This document shows, piece after piece, positions 29,368-38,795 of a DNA stretch of 64,000 nucleotides. The stretch comes from an uncultured Halieaceae bacterium (GTDB taxonomy: Bacteria > Pseudomonadota > Gammaproteobacteria > Pseudomonadales > Halieaceae), in the NCBI GenBank assembly GCA_913057135.1, contig CAJXNM010000004.1:1-64000 (forward strand). Reading direction: 5' to 3'. Below the pieces are notes generated by a model. It saw only the letters and a list, made by a program, of their open reading frames with translations, searched no databases and was not told where the DNA came from. The position numbers and the translations under genes are program-made. Every line of letters begins with the position of its first letter. Position 1 is the stretch's first letter.

Positions 29368-30300
29368 TTACTGGTCTGCCGCCAAGTCCGCCACATTATC
29401 ACCCCCGAACACATTCAGTGGTACCCGTAAAAACAAGCGACCATCGGCATCGACCGGCGGTAAATGCCCTGCACGCATGTTGACCTGCAGTGACGGCAAA
29501 ATGAGCGTTGGCATCTTCAATGTGGCATCCCGCGCCTCGCGCATCGCGACGAATTCCGCCTCGGTGACACCATCATGGACATGAATATTGGCCTCGCGCT
29601 GTGCACCGACCGTCGTCTCCCACGCCAACTCCCGACCATTGGGCTGATAATCGTGGCAGACAAACATGCGAGTCTCGCGGGGCAAGTCGAGTAAGCGCTT
29701 AATAGAACGGAAGAGGGTAGCTGCATCACCGCCGGGAAAATCGCAACGGGCAGTGCCGCCATCGGGCATAAACAATGTATCGCCGACAAACAGGGCATCA
29801 CCGATCAGATAAGCCATGCAGGCTGGGGTATGACCCGGGACATGAAACGCGCGCCCCTGCAGTGAGCCAACCGAGAATCGATCGTCATCGGCCATAGTCA
29901 GGTCAAACTGCTCGCCGTTTTTAGGGAAATCTGAGGGCTCGTTGTAGACCTGGGCAAAAGTCTGTTGCACCGTACTAATGTGCTTGCCAATCATGATCTC
30001 ACCACCCAGCGCCGACTTCAGATAGGGCGCTGAGGTCAAGTGATCGGCGTGCACATGGGTCTCAATAATGTAATCAACCGTCAACTGCTGGGAGCGGACA
30101 AACTCGATAACCGTATCGGCACTGGTCGTGTTTAATGTCCCTGAGGCGTAATCAAGATCGAGCACGGGATCAACGATGGCACAACGCTTTGTCTCCGGGT
30201 CGATCACCACGTAAGTAAGCGTCCAGGTGTTGGGATCAAAGAAATGTTGGACCACGGGTTTAGTCAGTTGCTCGAGATCGACGTCGGCTATAGCGTTCAT
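29368..30300 (-). CDS. MBL-fold persulfide dioxygenase (Blh/ETHE1-like)
   Basis: VVQHFFDPNTWTLTYVVIDPETKRCAIVDPVLD, IIETHVHADHLTSAPYLK, HVPGHTPACMAYLIGDALFVGDTLFMPDGGTARCDFPGGDA, CHDYQPNGRE. Confidence 0.9.
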   Translation of the reverse strand: MNAIADVDLEQLTKPVVQHFFDPNTWTLTYVVIDPETKRCAIVDPVLDLDYASGTLNTTSADTVIEFVRSQQLTVDYIIETHVHADHLTSAPYLKSALGGEIMIGKHISTVQQTFAQVYNEPSDFPKNGEQFDLTMADDDRFSVGSLQGRAFHVPGHTPACMAYLIGDALFVGDTLFMPDGGTARCDFPGGDAATLFRSIKRLLDLPRETRMFVCHDYQPNGRELAWETTVGAQREANIHVHDGVTEAEFVAMREARDATLKMPTLILPSLQVNMRAGHLPPVDADGRLFLRVPLNVFGGDNVADLAADQ

Positions 30301-30376
30301 GGTGCCCCCAATTAGGTACTGGTCGGATACACTGACAAGGAGCCATCATCCTCGTCGGTGTGCTCATGCGTGTAAG

Positions 30377-30396
30377 TATAATGGAATAAGCTTATT
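30377..30396 (+). promoter_or_regulatory. Candidate -10 (TATAAT) with adjacent 12-bp palindrome AATAAGCTTATT
   Basis: TATAAT 30377-30382; palindrome 30385-30396, in the divergent intergenic region between persulfide dioxygenase and sulfurtransferase; no good -35 seen. Confidence 0.45.
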
Positions 30397-30425
30397 TCAA
30401 ATAGTGCTTTTTGGAAACTCAGCCC

Positions 30426-31289
30426 ATGATTCATAGCGATAGCAGCGCTTTTGTCACCGTCGATTGGTTAGCCGAACATCTAAATAGGCACACGCTTCGG
30501 ATTTTGGATAGCTCTTGGTATCTGCCAGGTTCCCCGCGAGATCCCCAACAGGAATTTCTCGCGGGACACATCCCTGGCGCCCAGTTTTTTGATATCGACT
30601 CGGTGACGCGCACTGACACATCATTGCCCCATATGCTGCCATCGGCTGACATTTTCTCAGAGATGCTTAATAGCTTGGGCATAGAACCGGGTGACTGCGT
30701 GGTGGTATACGACAGCTTTGGGCTGTTTTCAGCGGCCCGGGTATGGTGGACGCTGCGGGTCTTCGGTCATGACAACGTCGCCATTTTAGAGGGTGGCTTA
30801 CCCGCATGGCGCCGCGCAAAGGGGCCAATAGTAGCCGGTGAGTCGCCTGCGGCATCAGACAGCGCCGGCGCTGCGCAAGCTGTTTGGCGAGCCGAGTATT
30901 ATGCTTACTGTGCGGATGTACACCGGGCGGTCACAGAAGGTACAGCCCAGATCATTGATGCCCGTAGCCCCGGGCGTTTTATGGGGGTCGACCCAGAGCC
31001 GCGTCAAGATTTGGCCAGCGGGCACATTCCCGGTTCGCACAATGTCCACTACAGCACGCTTATCGACCCTGAGCGGGGTTGCTTACATGATCGGGCAACC
31101 CTTCAGCAGTTGTTCGCCGCAGCAGGGGTCGATGTGTCGCAACCGATCATCACCAGCTGTGGCAGCGGTATCACCGCGTGCATTCTTGCCGTGGCCTTGT
31201 ACGAGCTAGGTGTGGATCCAGTGGCGGTGTTTGATGGTTCTTGGGCCGAGTGGGGATCAACACCGGGTTTGCCCATTGCCACGTCATAA
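30426..31289 (+). CDS. Thiosulfate/3-mercaptopyruvate sulfurtransferase (tandem rhodanese)
   Basis: VTVDWLAEHLNRHTLRILDSSWYLP, GHIPGAQFFDID, second domain IIDARSPGRFMG, active-site ITSCGSGITAC; ATG 30426 preferred over TTG 30411. Confidence 0.92.
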   Translation: MIHSDSSAFVTVDWLAEHLNRHTLRILDSSWYLPGSPRDPQQEFLAGHIPGAQFFDIDSVTRTDTSLPHMLPSADIFSEMLNSLGIEPGDCVVVYDSFGLFSAARVWWTLRVFGHDNVAILEGGLPAWRRAKGPIVAGESPAASDSAGAAQAVWRAEYYAYCADVHRAVTEGTAQIIDARSPGRFMGVDPEPRQDLASGHIPGSHNVHYSTLIDPERGCLHDRATLQQLFAAAGVDVSQPIITSCGSGITACILAVALYELGVDPVAVFDGSWAEWGSTPGLPIATS

Positions 31290-31387
31290 CTGCACAGCGA
31301 CGCAACATTAACTGCGCATAATGTATATTATGTTAAATTGTGATTGCTAAGCTGGCAGGGAGCCTTGGTCGAAATGAAGCACCTCGG

Positions 31388-31409
31388 GCTCGACACCCCG
31401 TTGTCGAGC
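31388..31409. other. Hairpin between convergent sulfurtransferase and cusA genes
   Basis: GCTCGACA-CCCCGT-TGTCGAGC perfect 8-bp stem, no adjacent T tract. Confidence 0.5.
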
Positions 31410-31455
31410 GAACCCTCAGGGCACCATTGCTCCGTCACATGCCATCCAAGTCTGC

Positions 31456-34400
31456 TTAGATACGGCGCGACCAAAACCACCAAAACAGTACTGGCACGAC
31501 GAACATAGCCAGCAGTAAAGCCGATGCCATACCACCAATCATCGGTGCGGCGATGCGTTGCATCACATCCGCGCCAGCGTCGTCGCCAAACATAATGGGC
31601 AACAGGCCAATAACCACCGTCAACGTAGTCATTATTACGGGACGCAATCGCTGCGCTGCGGCGCTAACCACCAGTGTCTGGGTTGAGCGCTCATCAAGAT
31701 CCTTGGTGTGATCAAAAGCTTGGTGCAGATAGACCAACATCAACACCGAAATCTCCACCGACAAGCCCGCCAGAGCAATGAGCCCCACGGCCACCGCCAC
31801 GGACAGGTTGTACCCCAAAAACCACAACAGCCAGACAGCACCCGTCAACGCCAATGGCAGTGTCGCGAGCGTAATGATCACGTCGCTCCATCGACGGAAA
31901 TTCACGTACAGCAATGCCACGATAATGAGCAATGTAATGGGCACGATCAGCATCAGTCGCTGTTTGGCACGTTCCAGATACACATACTGTCCAGACCAAT
32001 CCACCGCATAGCCTGATGGTAATCTGACTCGAGCCGTCACGGCCTCTCGTGCGCGTTCGACATAGCCACCAACGTCATCATCGCTGACGTCGACCAATAC
32101 CCAGCCAGTCGGGCGAGCGTTCTCACTTTTTATCCCAGCGGGACCCTCAGCAACCCGAATATCCGCGATATCTCCCAAGGTAAGCCATTCGCCATTGACC
32201 GAACGCAGGGGTAACGCCGCCAAGGCCGTTGGGGAATCACGCCAAGACTGAGGAAAACGCGCATTGACCGAATACCGTGCTACGCCCTCAACGGTCTGTG
32301 TGAGGTTGACACCACCAATCGCTGACGACGTTAGCTCGTGAACATCGGCGATATTTAGCCCGTATCGCGCAGCACGCATCCGATCAATCTCAATATCGAT
32401 ATAACGCCCCTCGGCAACGCGATCAGCGTAAACCGACTCGGTACTGGGCAGATCAGCAACAACGGTTTCGATATCGGCACTTATGCGGTCGATAACGGAT
32501 AGATCAGGGCCTGATACTTTGATACCTACCGGCGTTTTTATACCCGTGGCCAGCATATCGATGCGCGTGCGGATAGGCATGACCCACGCATTGGTGAGAC
32601 CAGGGATCTGCACGACCCGATCAAGCTCCTCTTTGATAGAAGCCAGTGTCGAGCCTGGCCGCCATTGCTCTTTCGGTTTCAACTGGATCAGAGTTTCAAT
32701 CATGGTCATGGGCGCGGGGTCCGTGGCGGTGTCTGCGCGCCCCACTTTGCCGAAGACACGGGCAACCTCAGGCACGGTCGCTATCAACCGGTCAGTTTGT
32801 TGCAACAGACTTCGGGCCGTATCGATGGATATCGCTGGATACGTGGTTGGCATGTATAACAAGTCACCCTCGTCTAACGATGGTATGAACTCACTGCCAA
32901 GCTGACTGAGAGGCCAAAATGAGACGACAACGAAGGCCAGCGCGGCCGCCAATATCGAAGCCGGCCTGCGCAACCCCGCATAAAGCGCGCTTTCGTATAT
33001 TTCAAGCACGCGCATCTTGCGGCCGGGTTGCTGCGAACGCACCGGTCCGCGCACCCAATACCCCAACAACACGGGGATGACGGTGATCGAAAGACCAGCA
33101 CTCACCGCCATAGCCCACGTTTTGGTGAACGCCAGCGGCGCGAACAGCCTGCCCTCCTGAGCCTGCAAGGTAAAGACAGGCAAGAAACTGACCGTGATAA
33201 TCGCGAGGCTAAAGAACAGTGCAGGACCCACCTCTCGCACAGCCCGGCTTACGATCTGCCAATGGGGTTCATCCTCTTCTGCTGAGGATAAGTGCTTGTG
33301 CAGGTTTTCCAACGTGACGATCGCGCCATCGCTCATGGCGCCGATCGCGATCGCTATGCCTCCTAATGACATGATGTTGGCACTCAAGCCCTGCAACCGC
33401 ATGAGTAACAGCGCGCCAAGAATACCCAAAGGCAGCGAGACCGCAGCGACGATGCTTGAGCGCAAGTGACGCAGAAACACTGCGCACACCAGTGCCACAA
33501 CCAACAGTTCCTGCCACAGCTTTTGCCAGAGTGTCGCCACCGCTCGATCAATTAGCCCAGAACGGTCATAGACAGTGACCCATTCGACACCGTCCGGTAG
33601 GCTGGCACGCAGCGTATCAATGCGCTGCTTCAACAGCTTGATGGTCTCGCGAGCATTTTCGCCTGATTGCATGACAACAATGCCGCCAGTGACTTCACCT
33701 TGTCCATTTAAGTCGGCAACCCCGCGACGAGCTTTGGGTCCAACGCGAATATCTGCGATGTCGGATAAAACTAACGGCACGCCATTCAGCGGCCGACCGA
33801 TAGGTACCTGAGCGAGGTCCTCGACACTCTGTATGTAGCCGGTCGCGCGAACCATGTACTCAGCCTCGGCCATTTCAATTACCGAGGCGCCCTGCTCGGC
33901 ATTAGCACGACGAATGGCACGGTTAACTTGAGCCAATGGAAGGTCGTAGGCTCTCAACTTGAGTGGATCAACAATCACCTGATATTGCTTCTCCATACCA
34001 CCGACGGTTGCCACTTCTGCAACCCCCGGCACCGTTTGAAGTTCAAACTTTAAAAACCAATCCTGCAGACTCCGCAATTCGGCGAGATCGTGCTGCCCAG
34101 TCCGATCAACCAATGCATATTGATAAATCCAACCGACGCCTGTCGCATCGGGACCGAGTTGAGGACGGGCAGACTCGGGTAGTGTCGCCGCGACTTGTGA
34201 TAGCGACTCGAGCACCCGCGAGCGCGCCCAATAAGTATCGGTGCCCTCCTCGAAAATGACGTAGACGTATGAGTCTCCTAAAAACGAGAAGCCGCGAACG
34301 TGGGTCGCTCGAGGCACCGAGAGCAGTGCTTTGCTCAGTGGATAAGTAATCTGATCTTCTACCACCTGCGGCACCTGGCCTGGGTAGGCGGTTTTGACAA

Positions 34401-34542
34401 TAACCTGAACATCGGACAAGTCAGGAATCGCGTCAACGGGGGTCTTCCAAGCCGCCCATATGCCGCCTAGGACCAGTAGACAGGTAGCCAACAGTACCAA
34501 TGTACGCTGGCGGATTGACCAATCAATAATCGCCTCAATCAT
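31456..34542 (-). CDS. cusA: Cu(I)/Ag(I) RND efflux pump inner-membrane subunit (CusA-like)
   Basis: VDAIPDLSDVQVIVKTAYPGQVPQVVEDQITYPL, GRADTATDPAPMTMIETLIQLKPKEQWRPG, MPIRTRIDMLATGIKTPVGIKVSG; start MIEAIIDWSI at 34542. Confidence 0.94.
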   Translation of the reverse strand: MIEAIIDWSIRQRTLVLLATCLLVLGGIWAAWKTPVDAIPDLSDVQVIVKTAYPGQVPQVVEDQITYPLSKALLSVPRATHVRGFSFLGDSYVYVIFEEGTDTYWARSRVLESLSQVAATLPESARPQLGPDATGVGWIYQYALVDRTGQHDLAELRSLQDWFLKFELQTVPGVAEVATVGGMEKQYQVIVDPLKLRAYDLPLAQVNRAIRRANAEQGASVIEMAEAEYMVRATGYIQSVEDLAQVPIGRPLNGVPLVLSDIADIRVGPKARRGVADLNGQGEVTGGIVVMQSGENARETIKLLKQRIDTLRASLPDGVEWVTVYDRSGLIDRAVATLWQKLWQELLVVALVCAVFLRHLRSSIVAAVSLPLGILGALLLMRLQGLSANIMSLGGIAIAIGAMSDGAIVTLENLHKHLSSAEEDEPHWQIVSRAVREVGPALFFSLAIITVSFLPVFTLQAQEGRLFAPLAFTKTWAMAVSAGLSITVIPVLLGYWVRGPVRSQQPGRKMRVLEIYESALYAGLRRPASILAAALAFVVVSFWPLSQLGSEFIPSLDEGDLLYMPTTYPAISIDTARSLLQQTDRLIATVPEVARVFGKVGRADTATDPAPMTMIETLIQLKPKEQWRPGSTLASIKEELDRVVQIPGLTNAWVMPIRTRIDMLATGIKTPVGIKVSGPDLSVIDRISADIETVVADLPSTESVYADRVAEGRYIDIEIDRMRAARYGLNIADVHELTSSAIGGVNLTQTVEGVARYSVNARFPQSWRDSPTALAALPLRSVNGEWLTLGDIADIRVAEGPAGIKSENARPTGWVLVDVSDDDVGGYVERAREAVTARVRLPSGYAVDWSGQYVYLERAKQRLMLIVPITLLIIVALLYVNFRRWSDVIITLATLPLALTGAVWLLWFLGYNLSVAVAVGLIALAGLSVEISVLMLVYLHQAFDHTKDLDERSTQTLVVSAAAQRLRPVIMTTLTVVIGLLPIMFGDDAGADVMQRIAAPMIGGMASALLLAMFVVPVLFWWFWSRRI

Positions 34543-35929
34543 TCTCGAGGCCCTCAACATCTTGCTCAACGCCATGGCCCATCTTGCTGTGGTCCATCTG
34601 GCTGTGGTCTATCTGGCTATGATCCATCTGGCTGTGGTCCATGGTGCTGTGATCCATCGCACCATGTTCGCCCTGCACCGATCCTTCCCCGAGCGGCTCG
34701 CCTGAATCATCAACGGTCATCTCGGTCAGCGCGGCGCGACGGTTCGATTCAGCGTCTATCATGAATTGCGCAGACGTCACCACTCGCTGCCCGGTCTGCA
34801 GGCCCGATTGAATTTCTACCCAGTCACCCACACGACGACCAGAGGTTACCTCGACCGATCGATAACGATTGTCCCCGAGCGCCAACACCACTCGATCGCC
34901 ATCACCTGTTTGAATCAGCGCCTCACGAGGGATAACCAACATGGGCTGCGTGGCTGGCAGCTCGAGCCTCGCAGCAACAAACATGCCCGGCATCAGAACA
35001 CCGGCAGCATTATCTACACTGGCTCTCGCCTTCCATGTTCGCCGAGGCAGGTCCACCATTGGATAGACATAATCAATGGGCACCCGTGAGAACCCGCCGG
35101 GCTGAGCTGGATCAGCAAGCTCAAGCGTTGCAGTCGCCAGAACTTTTGGAGCTACCGGCTGCAAGCCCTCAACAACAAGCCACAGCCTATCGGTGGGTGC
35201 AATCGCCATGACTTCCATGCCGGGTTGAACGAACATCCCCTCGCGAATGTTAAGCGTATTGACGACACCCGATGTCGACGCAGGCACTAATACGCTGCGA
35301 TGTACACGCCGCGTCGCCTTAACATTTTGTATCACGGACTCGGGCACCTGCAGTGCATAAAGCCGATCGCTAGCAGCGTTGATCAGTTCAGGGCGGCCAC
35401 GCTCCAGAGCAACAATCAGTTCCTCCTGAGCGTTGACCCATGTTGGCGAATACAAGGTGAACAATGGCTCACCTTGCTCAACCCTATCCCCTGCCGCGGC
35501 CACGTTGAGCTGTTCAACCCACCCCTCAACCCGAGGATGTACGTGCGCCAAGCGTGATTCATCCCATTGCAGTTGTGCGAAAACAGGGATTGATTCAATC
35601 AATGCTCGCCTCTCGGCTAATGCAGTCCGCGTACCCAGGTTGTGTGCCACCGCAGACGAAATCTGGACCACATCATCGCCGCGCTCGCTGGCGCCGTCGG
35701 GATACACTGGCACAAGGTCCATGCCCATCGGAGATTTTCCGGGCTGATCACGCCGATAGCTCGGGTCCATCGGCGCCACCCAATACAGTGGTTTAGGCTC
35801 ACTGGATTCAGCAGAAGCGGTATTGGATTCAATATCGGTGGTTCTGTCGAGTGTGACGAACACGACGGTGCCACCTAAAAGCGTGCCCACCGCCAGTGCC
35901 ATGACGATCGTTTTAAGCTGGTTTTGCAT
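34535..35929 (-). CDS. cusB: Cu/Ag efflux periplasmic adaptor (CusB-like) with His/Met-rich C-terminal repeats
   Basis: KPLYWVAPMDPSYRRDQPGKSPMGMDLVPVYPD heavy-metal-binding motif; adaptor core; tail MDHSTMDHSQMDHSQIDHSQMDHSKMGHG. Confidence 0.93.
   Translation of the reverse strand: MQNQLKTIVMALAVGTLLGGTVVFVTLDRTTDIESNTASAESSEPKPLYWVAPMDPSYRRDQPGKSPMGMDLVPVYPDGASERGDDVVQISSAVAHNLGTRTALAERRALIESIPVFAQLQWDESRLAHVHPRVEGWVEQLNVAAAGDRVEQGEPLFTLYSPTWVNAQEELIVALERGRPELINAASDRLYALQVPESVIQNVKATRRVHRSVLVPASTSGVVNTLNIREGMFVQPGMEVMAIAPTDRLWLVVEGLQPVAPKVLATATLELADPAQPGGFSRVPIDYVYPMVDLPRRTWKARASVDNAAGVLMPGMFVAARLELPATQPMLVIPREALIQTGDGDRVVLALGDNRYRSVEVTSGRRVGDWVEIQSGLQTGQRVVTSAQFMIDAESNRRAALTEMTVDDSGEPLGEGSVQGEHGAMDHSTMDHSQMDHSQIDHSQMDHSKMGHGVEQDVEGLEND
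34580..34657 (-). repeat. 15-bp tandem repeat encoding the MDHSx pentapeptide array
   Basis: Five degenerate 15-bp units (catctggctgtggtc-like on plus strand) plus a terminal MGHG. Confidence 0.9.
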
Positions 35930-37320
35930 CAGGAAGATACCTCCGTGACCAGCCCATTGGCTGCCGGTGAGTCGGCATTCGTGGTGAGATACTGCACCTC
36001 GGCTATAGCCGCGGCCCTATTCACTATCAATTCGATGGCTTGAATACGAAGATCCAGTTGCGTAATTCGAGCTCGAACTACCTCAACAAAATCGCCATCG
36101 TCGTTGTCGTACGCATTCAGGGCCGCCTCGGCGACAAAGGCTGCCTGGGGCAATAAAGTTTCCCGATAGAGCTGCAGGCGTTGATCGCTCTGAATACTGT
36201 CGTCCCGTGCGCTGCTGAGGCGTCTTAACCATTGGCGCAACAACAGTTGATAGTCTGTTCGAGCAGCTTCTGCGCGCGCCAATTCGGCACTGACAGACCT
36301 GTCCTGCCGACTGGCCGTGAACATTGGCACATCGAAGCTCAGCGCTACCGAAAACAAATCCGCACGCTCATTACCAAATGCGTCATCCGCGCGATAACCG
36401 TAGCGTGCTTCCACACTCCATGCAGGTTGGTAACCCTGCTGCACGATATCCACCTCTGTATCGCTGGCTGAGATGTGTTGTTGAACAGCCAGTAGATGCG
36501 GATGATCGACGATAAGCGCATGTAACTCTGTCGAACCTAGTGTGGCCAACCCACCATCCCTGTCACTAGGAAACATCTCTTGGAGCCCAACCTCTTCTGT
36601 TACCGGTAGAAACCCAGACGTACCGACCCACTCCACTAACGCCGCTCGCGCCATACTGAGCTTGCCGTTGAGCGCTGTCAGGCGCTCATCTATCCGAGAC
36701 AGCTCCAACTCAGCACGCAGGACGTCTTGCTGTCGCGCCTCTCCCGTGGTGCTGCGGTAACGTGCACTGGCAATATCGCGCAACTGATCAAAAAGCACAC
36801 GATCATCCAGTAAAAGGCGACGGCTTCGCTGCCAACGGTAAACCTGCAACCAGGCAATTGAAACGGCATGTTTGACTCGGGCTATACGATCCTGTCGTGC
36901 CCATTCCTGGGCCTTAGCGCGTTGCTCAGTTTGCAACTGCTTAAGGCGAAGGGTGTCTCCGCGGGGAAATGCTTGCTGAACACCCACAGACAATTGTGTC
37001 ATCGGCTCTTGATCTAACGACCAGCTATCAACCGGAAGATTGCCTGCCATCAAACTCACTCGGGGGTCGGGTAAAGACCCTCGGGCAACAGCCTCATTGT
37101 TCAGAGCATGCAATCTCAGTGAGGCGCCGCGCACGCCGGGATCTGATTCGAGCCCGAGTGCAATGGCACGCTCCAAGGATAGCGTTGAACTATCGATCGA
37201 CGTGACGTGAATTGGTTGAACAGAGATATCCTCGCTAGTAAGCGATTCCATCCCGGCCTTAGCGGATGCAGATAACAACAGCAGGCACGCAGCTAGCGCG
37301 CGGTACAGACATGTCGGCAT
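35929..37320 (-). CDS. Outer-membrane efflux protein (CusC/TolC family)
   Basis: Signal peptide LYRALAACLLLLSASAKA; long alpha-helical OEP pattern (ALGLESDPGVRGASLRLHALNNEAVARGSLPDPRVSLMAGNLP); co-directional with cusBA. Confidence 0.85.
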   Translation of the reverse strand: MPTCLYRALAACLLLLSASAKAGMESLTSEDISVQPIHVTSIDSSTLSLERAIALGLESDPGVRGASLRLHALNNEAVARGSLPDPRVSLMAGNLPVDSWSLDQEPMTQLSVGVQQAFPRGDTLRLKQLQTEQRAKAQEWARQDRIARVKHAVSIAWLQVYRWQRSRRLLLDDRVLFDQLRDIASARYRSTTGEARQQDVLRAELELSRIDERLTALNGKLSMARAALVEWVGTSGFLPVTEEVGLQEMFPSDRDGGLATLGSTELHALIVDHPHLLAVQQHISASDTEVDIVQQGYQPAWSVEARYGYRADDAFGNERADLFSVALSFDVPMFTASRQDRSVSAELARAEAARTDYQLLLRQWLRRLSSARDDSIQSDQRLQLYRETLLPQAAFVAEAALNAYDNDDGDFVEVVRARITQLDLRIQAIELIVNRAAAIAEVQYLTTNADSPAANGLVTEVSS

Positions 37321-37380
37321 AAATAACCTCGACTCGCAGATATGACGGATGCTGCCCGCAAAAGGCAGCAAAGAAGGGTG

Positions 37381-37803
37381 TCAGATCTGAATAGGAGGTC
37401 GATAGAGATCTTCGAGGTGCGCACTCACAGGAGTCGCTTGAACACTTATCGTCAGGGGATGGCTTGCCGTGATATCCGGCAGGATCGTATGCACAGAGCC
37501 GACCAATGCACCGCTCACGCAGCCTGCGGCATCACACTGCATCCATGCGCAACAATCATCTTCATGCACAGACTCGTCCGTATGCTCAATAGGGACACCA
37601 CCTGCATAGGTCTGATCAGCACTGTCAGTGGCGCAGGGCGTGTGCCCGCCCATGCTGTCCATCGACATCGCATGCGGCGATTGAGCGTTTGGAACCAACT
37701 CCATAGCGCAAAACACCGGAGCGCCACGCATTAGGCACAGGAGCACCAAAAGCACGACGACGGTACGATGTTGTCGAAATGGCAGCGAACTCACGCGACA
37801 CAA
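37381..37803 (-). CDS. Small exported His/Met/Cys-rich hypothetical protein preceding the cus-like operon
   Basis: Signal-like VVVLLVLLCLMRGAPVFC, MSMDSMGGHTPC, CCAWMQCDAAGC, C-terminal LYRPPIQI; co-directional and upstream of the OMP gene. Confidence 0.6.
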   Translation of the reverse strand: MCRVSSLPFRQHRTVVVLLVLLCLMRGAPVFCAMELVPNAQSPHAMSMDSMGGHTPCATDSADQTYAGGVPIEHTDESVHEDDCCAWMQCDAAGCVSGALVGSVHTILPDITASHPLTISVQATPVSAHLEDLYRPPIQI

Positions 37804-37991
37804 TCCACAAAGCGATGAAGATTAAAGATAGCACAGTCTAAAAGTCCACTGTTCACCGGTTTATTTTTGGAATTCGGACCTCTCTGATGAAACTCAATAA
37901 GGCGCCGGAAAGTGGTTGCCAAAGTGGCTAATATTGAAGGATCTTCCACATGACCCACCATAGCCACAACAACAACCAAGGAGAAACCCAC

Positions 37992-38765
37992 GTGGATTTA
38001 AAAGGAAAAGTCGCCATCGTCACCGGAGGCGCATCAGGTTTAGGAGAAGCCACCGTTGAAGCGTACGTCGCCAAAGGTGCCAAAGTCGCCATCTTCGATT
38101 TGAATGAACAGCGCGCCGCTGATGTGATCGGGCGGGTCGGTGCCGACAACGCACGTTTCTGGCAGGTTGATGTCGCCAGTGAAGACTCGGTTAAAAATGC
38201 GGTTGCTGCGGTTGTCGAAACCTTTGGTGCCGTCCACATTTGCAACAACTTTGCGGGTATTGGCGATGCGGCCAAGACCTACGGCAAAGACGGCGTTTTC
38301 CCGATGGACAAGTACATGAAGGTTGTCATGGTTAACCAAGTGGGGACGTTCAATGTCTGCCGTTTTGCGGCAGAGGCCATGGCCGCCAATGAACCTGTCA
38401 CGAGTGATGGTGGGCGCGGTGTCATCATAAACACCTCATCGGTTGCGGCTTATGAAGGGCAAATTGGACAGGTGGCCTACTCTGCTACCAAGGGCGCCGT
38501 CGTCGGTATGACCTTGCCGATGGCTCGGGATCTCTCAACCTTGGGCATTCGTGTGAATACCATCGTACCGGGGCTCATTCACACCCCGCTCTTTGATAGC
38601 CTACCCGACAATATCTACGACGCACTCGCCGCAACCGTGCTGTACCCGAAACGATTGGGTAAGCCTGCCGAGATTGCCCATTTAAGCGTCGCTATAGCGG
38701 AAAATGACTACATTAATGGTGAGTGCATTCGCATGGACGGCGGCATACGCATGCAACCCCGTTAA
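37992..38765 (+). CDS. SDR-family oxidoreductase
   Basis: GKVAIVTGGASGLGEATVEAY, NTSSVAAYEGQIGQVAYSATKGAVVGMT, RVNTIVPGLIHTP; GTG 37992 after AAGGAG preferred over ATG 37950. Confidence 0.9.
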   Translation: MDLKGKVAIVTGGASGLGEATVEAYVAKGAKVAIFDLNEQRAADVIGRVGADNARFWQVDVASEDSVKNAVAAVVETFGAVHICNNFAGIGDAAKTYGKDGVFPMDKYMKVVMVNQVGTFNVCRFAAEAMAANEPVTSDGGRGVIINTSSVAAYEGQIGQVAYSATKGAVVGMTLPMARDLSTLGIRVNTIVPGLIHTPLFDSLPDNIYDALAATVLYPKRLGKPAEIAHLSVAIAENDYINGECIRMDGGIRMQPR

Positions 38766-38795
38766 ATCAGTGTTCGATTGAGGGCTGACCACTCA

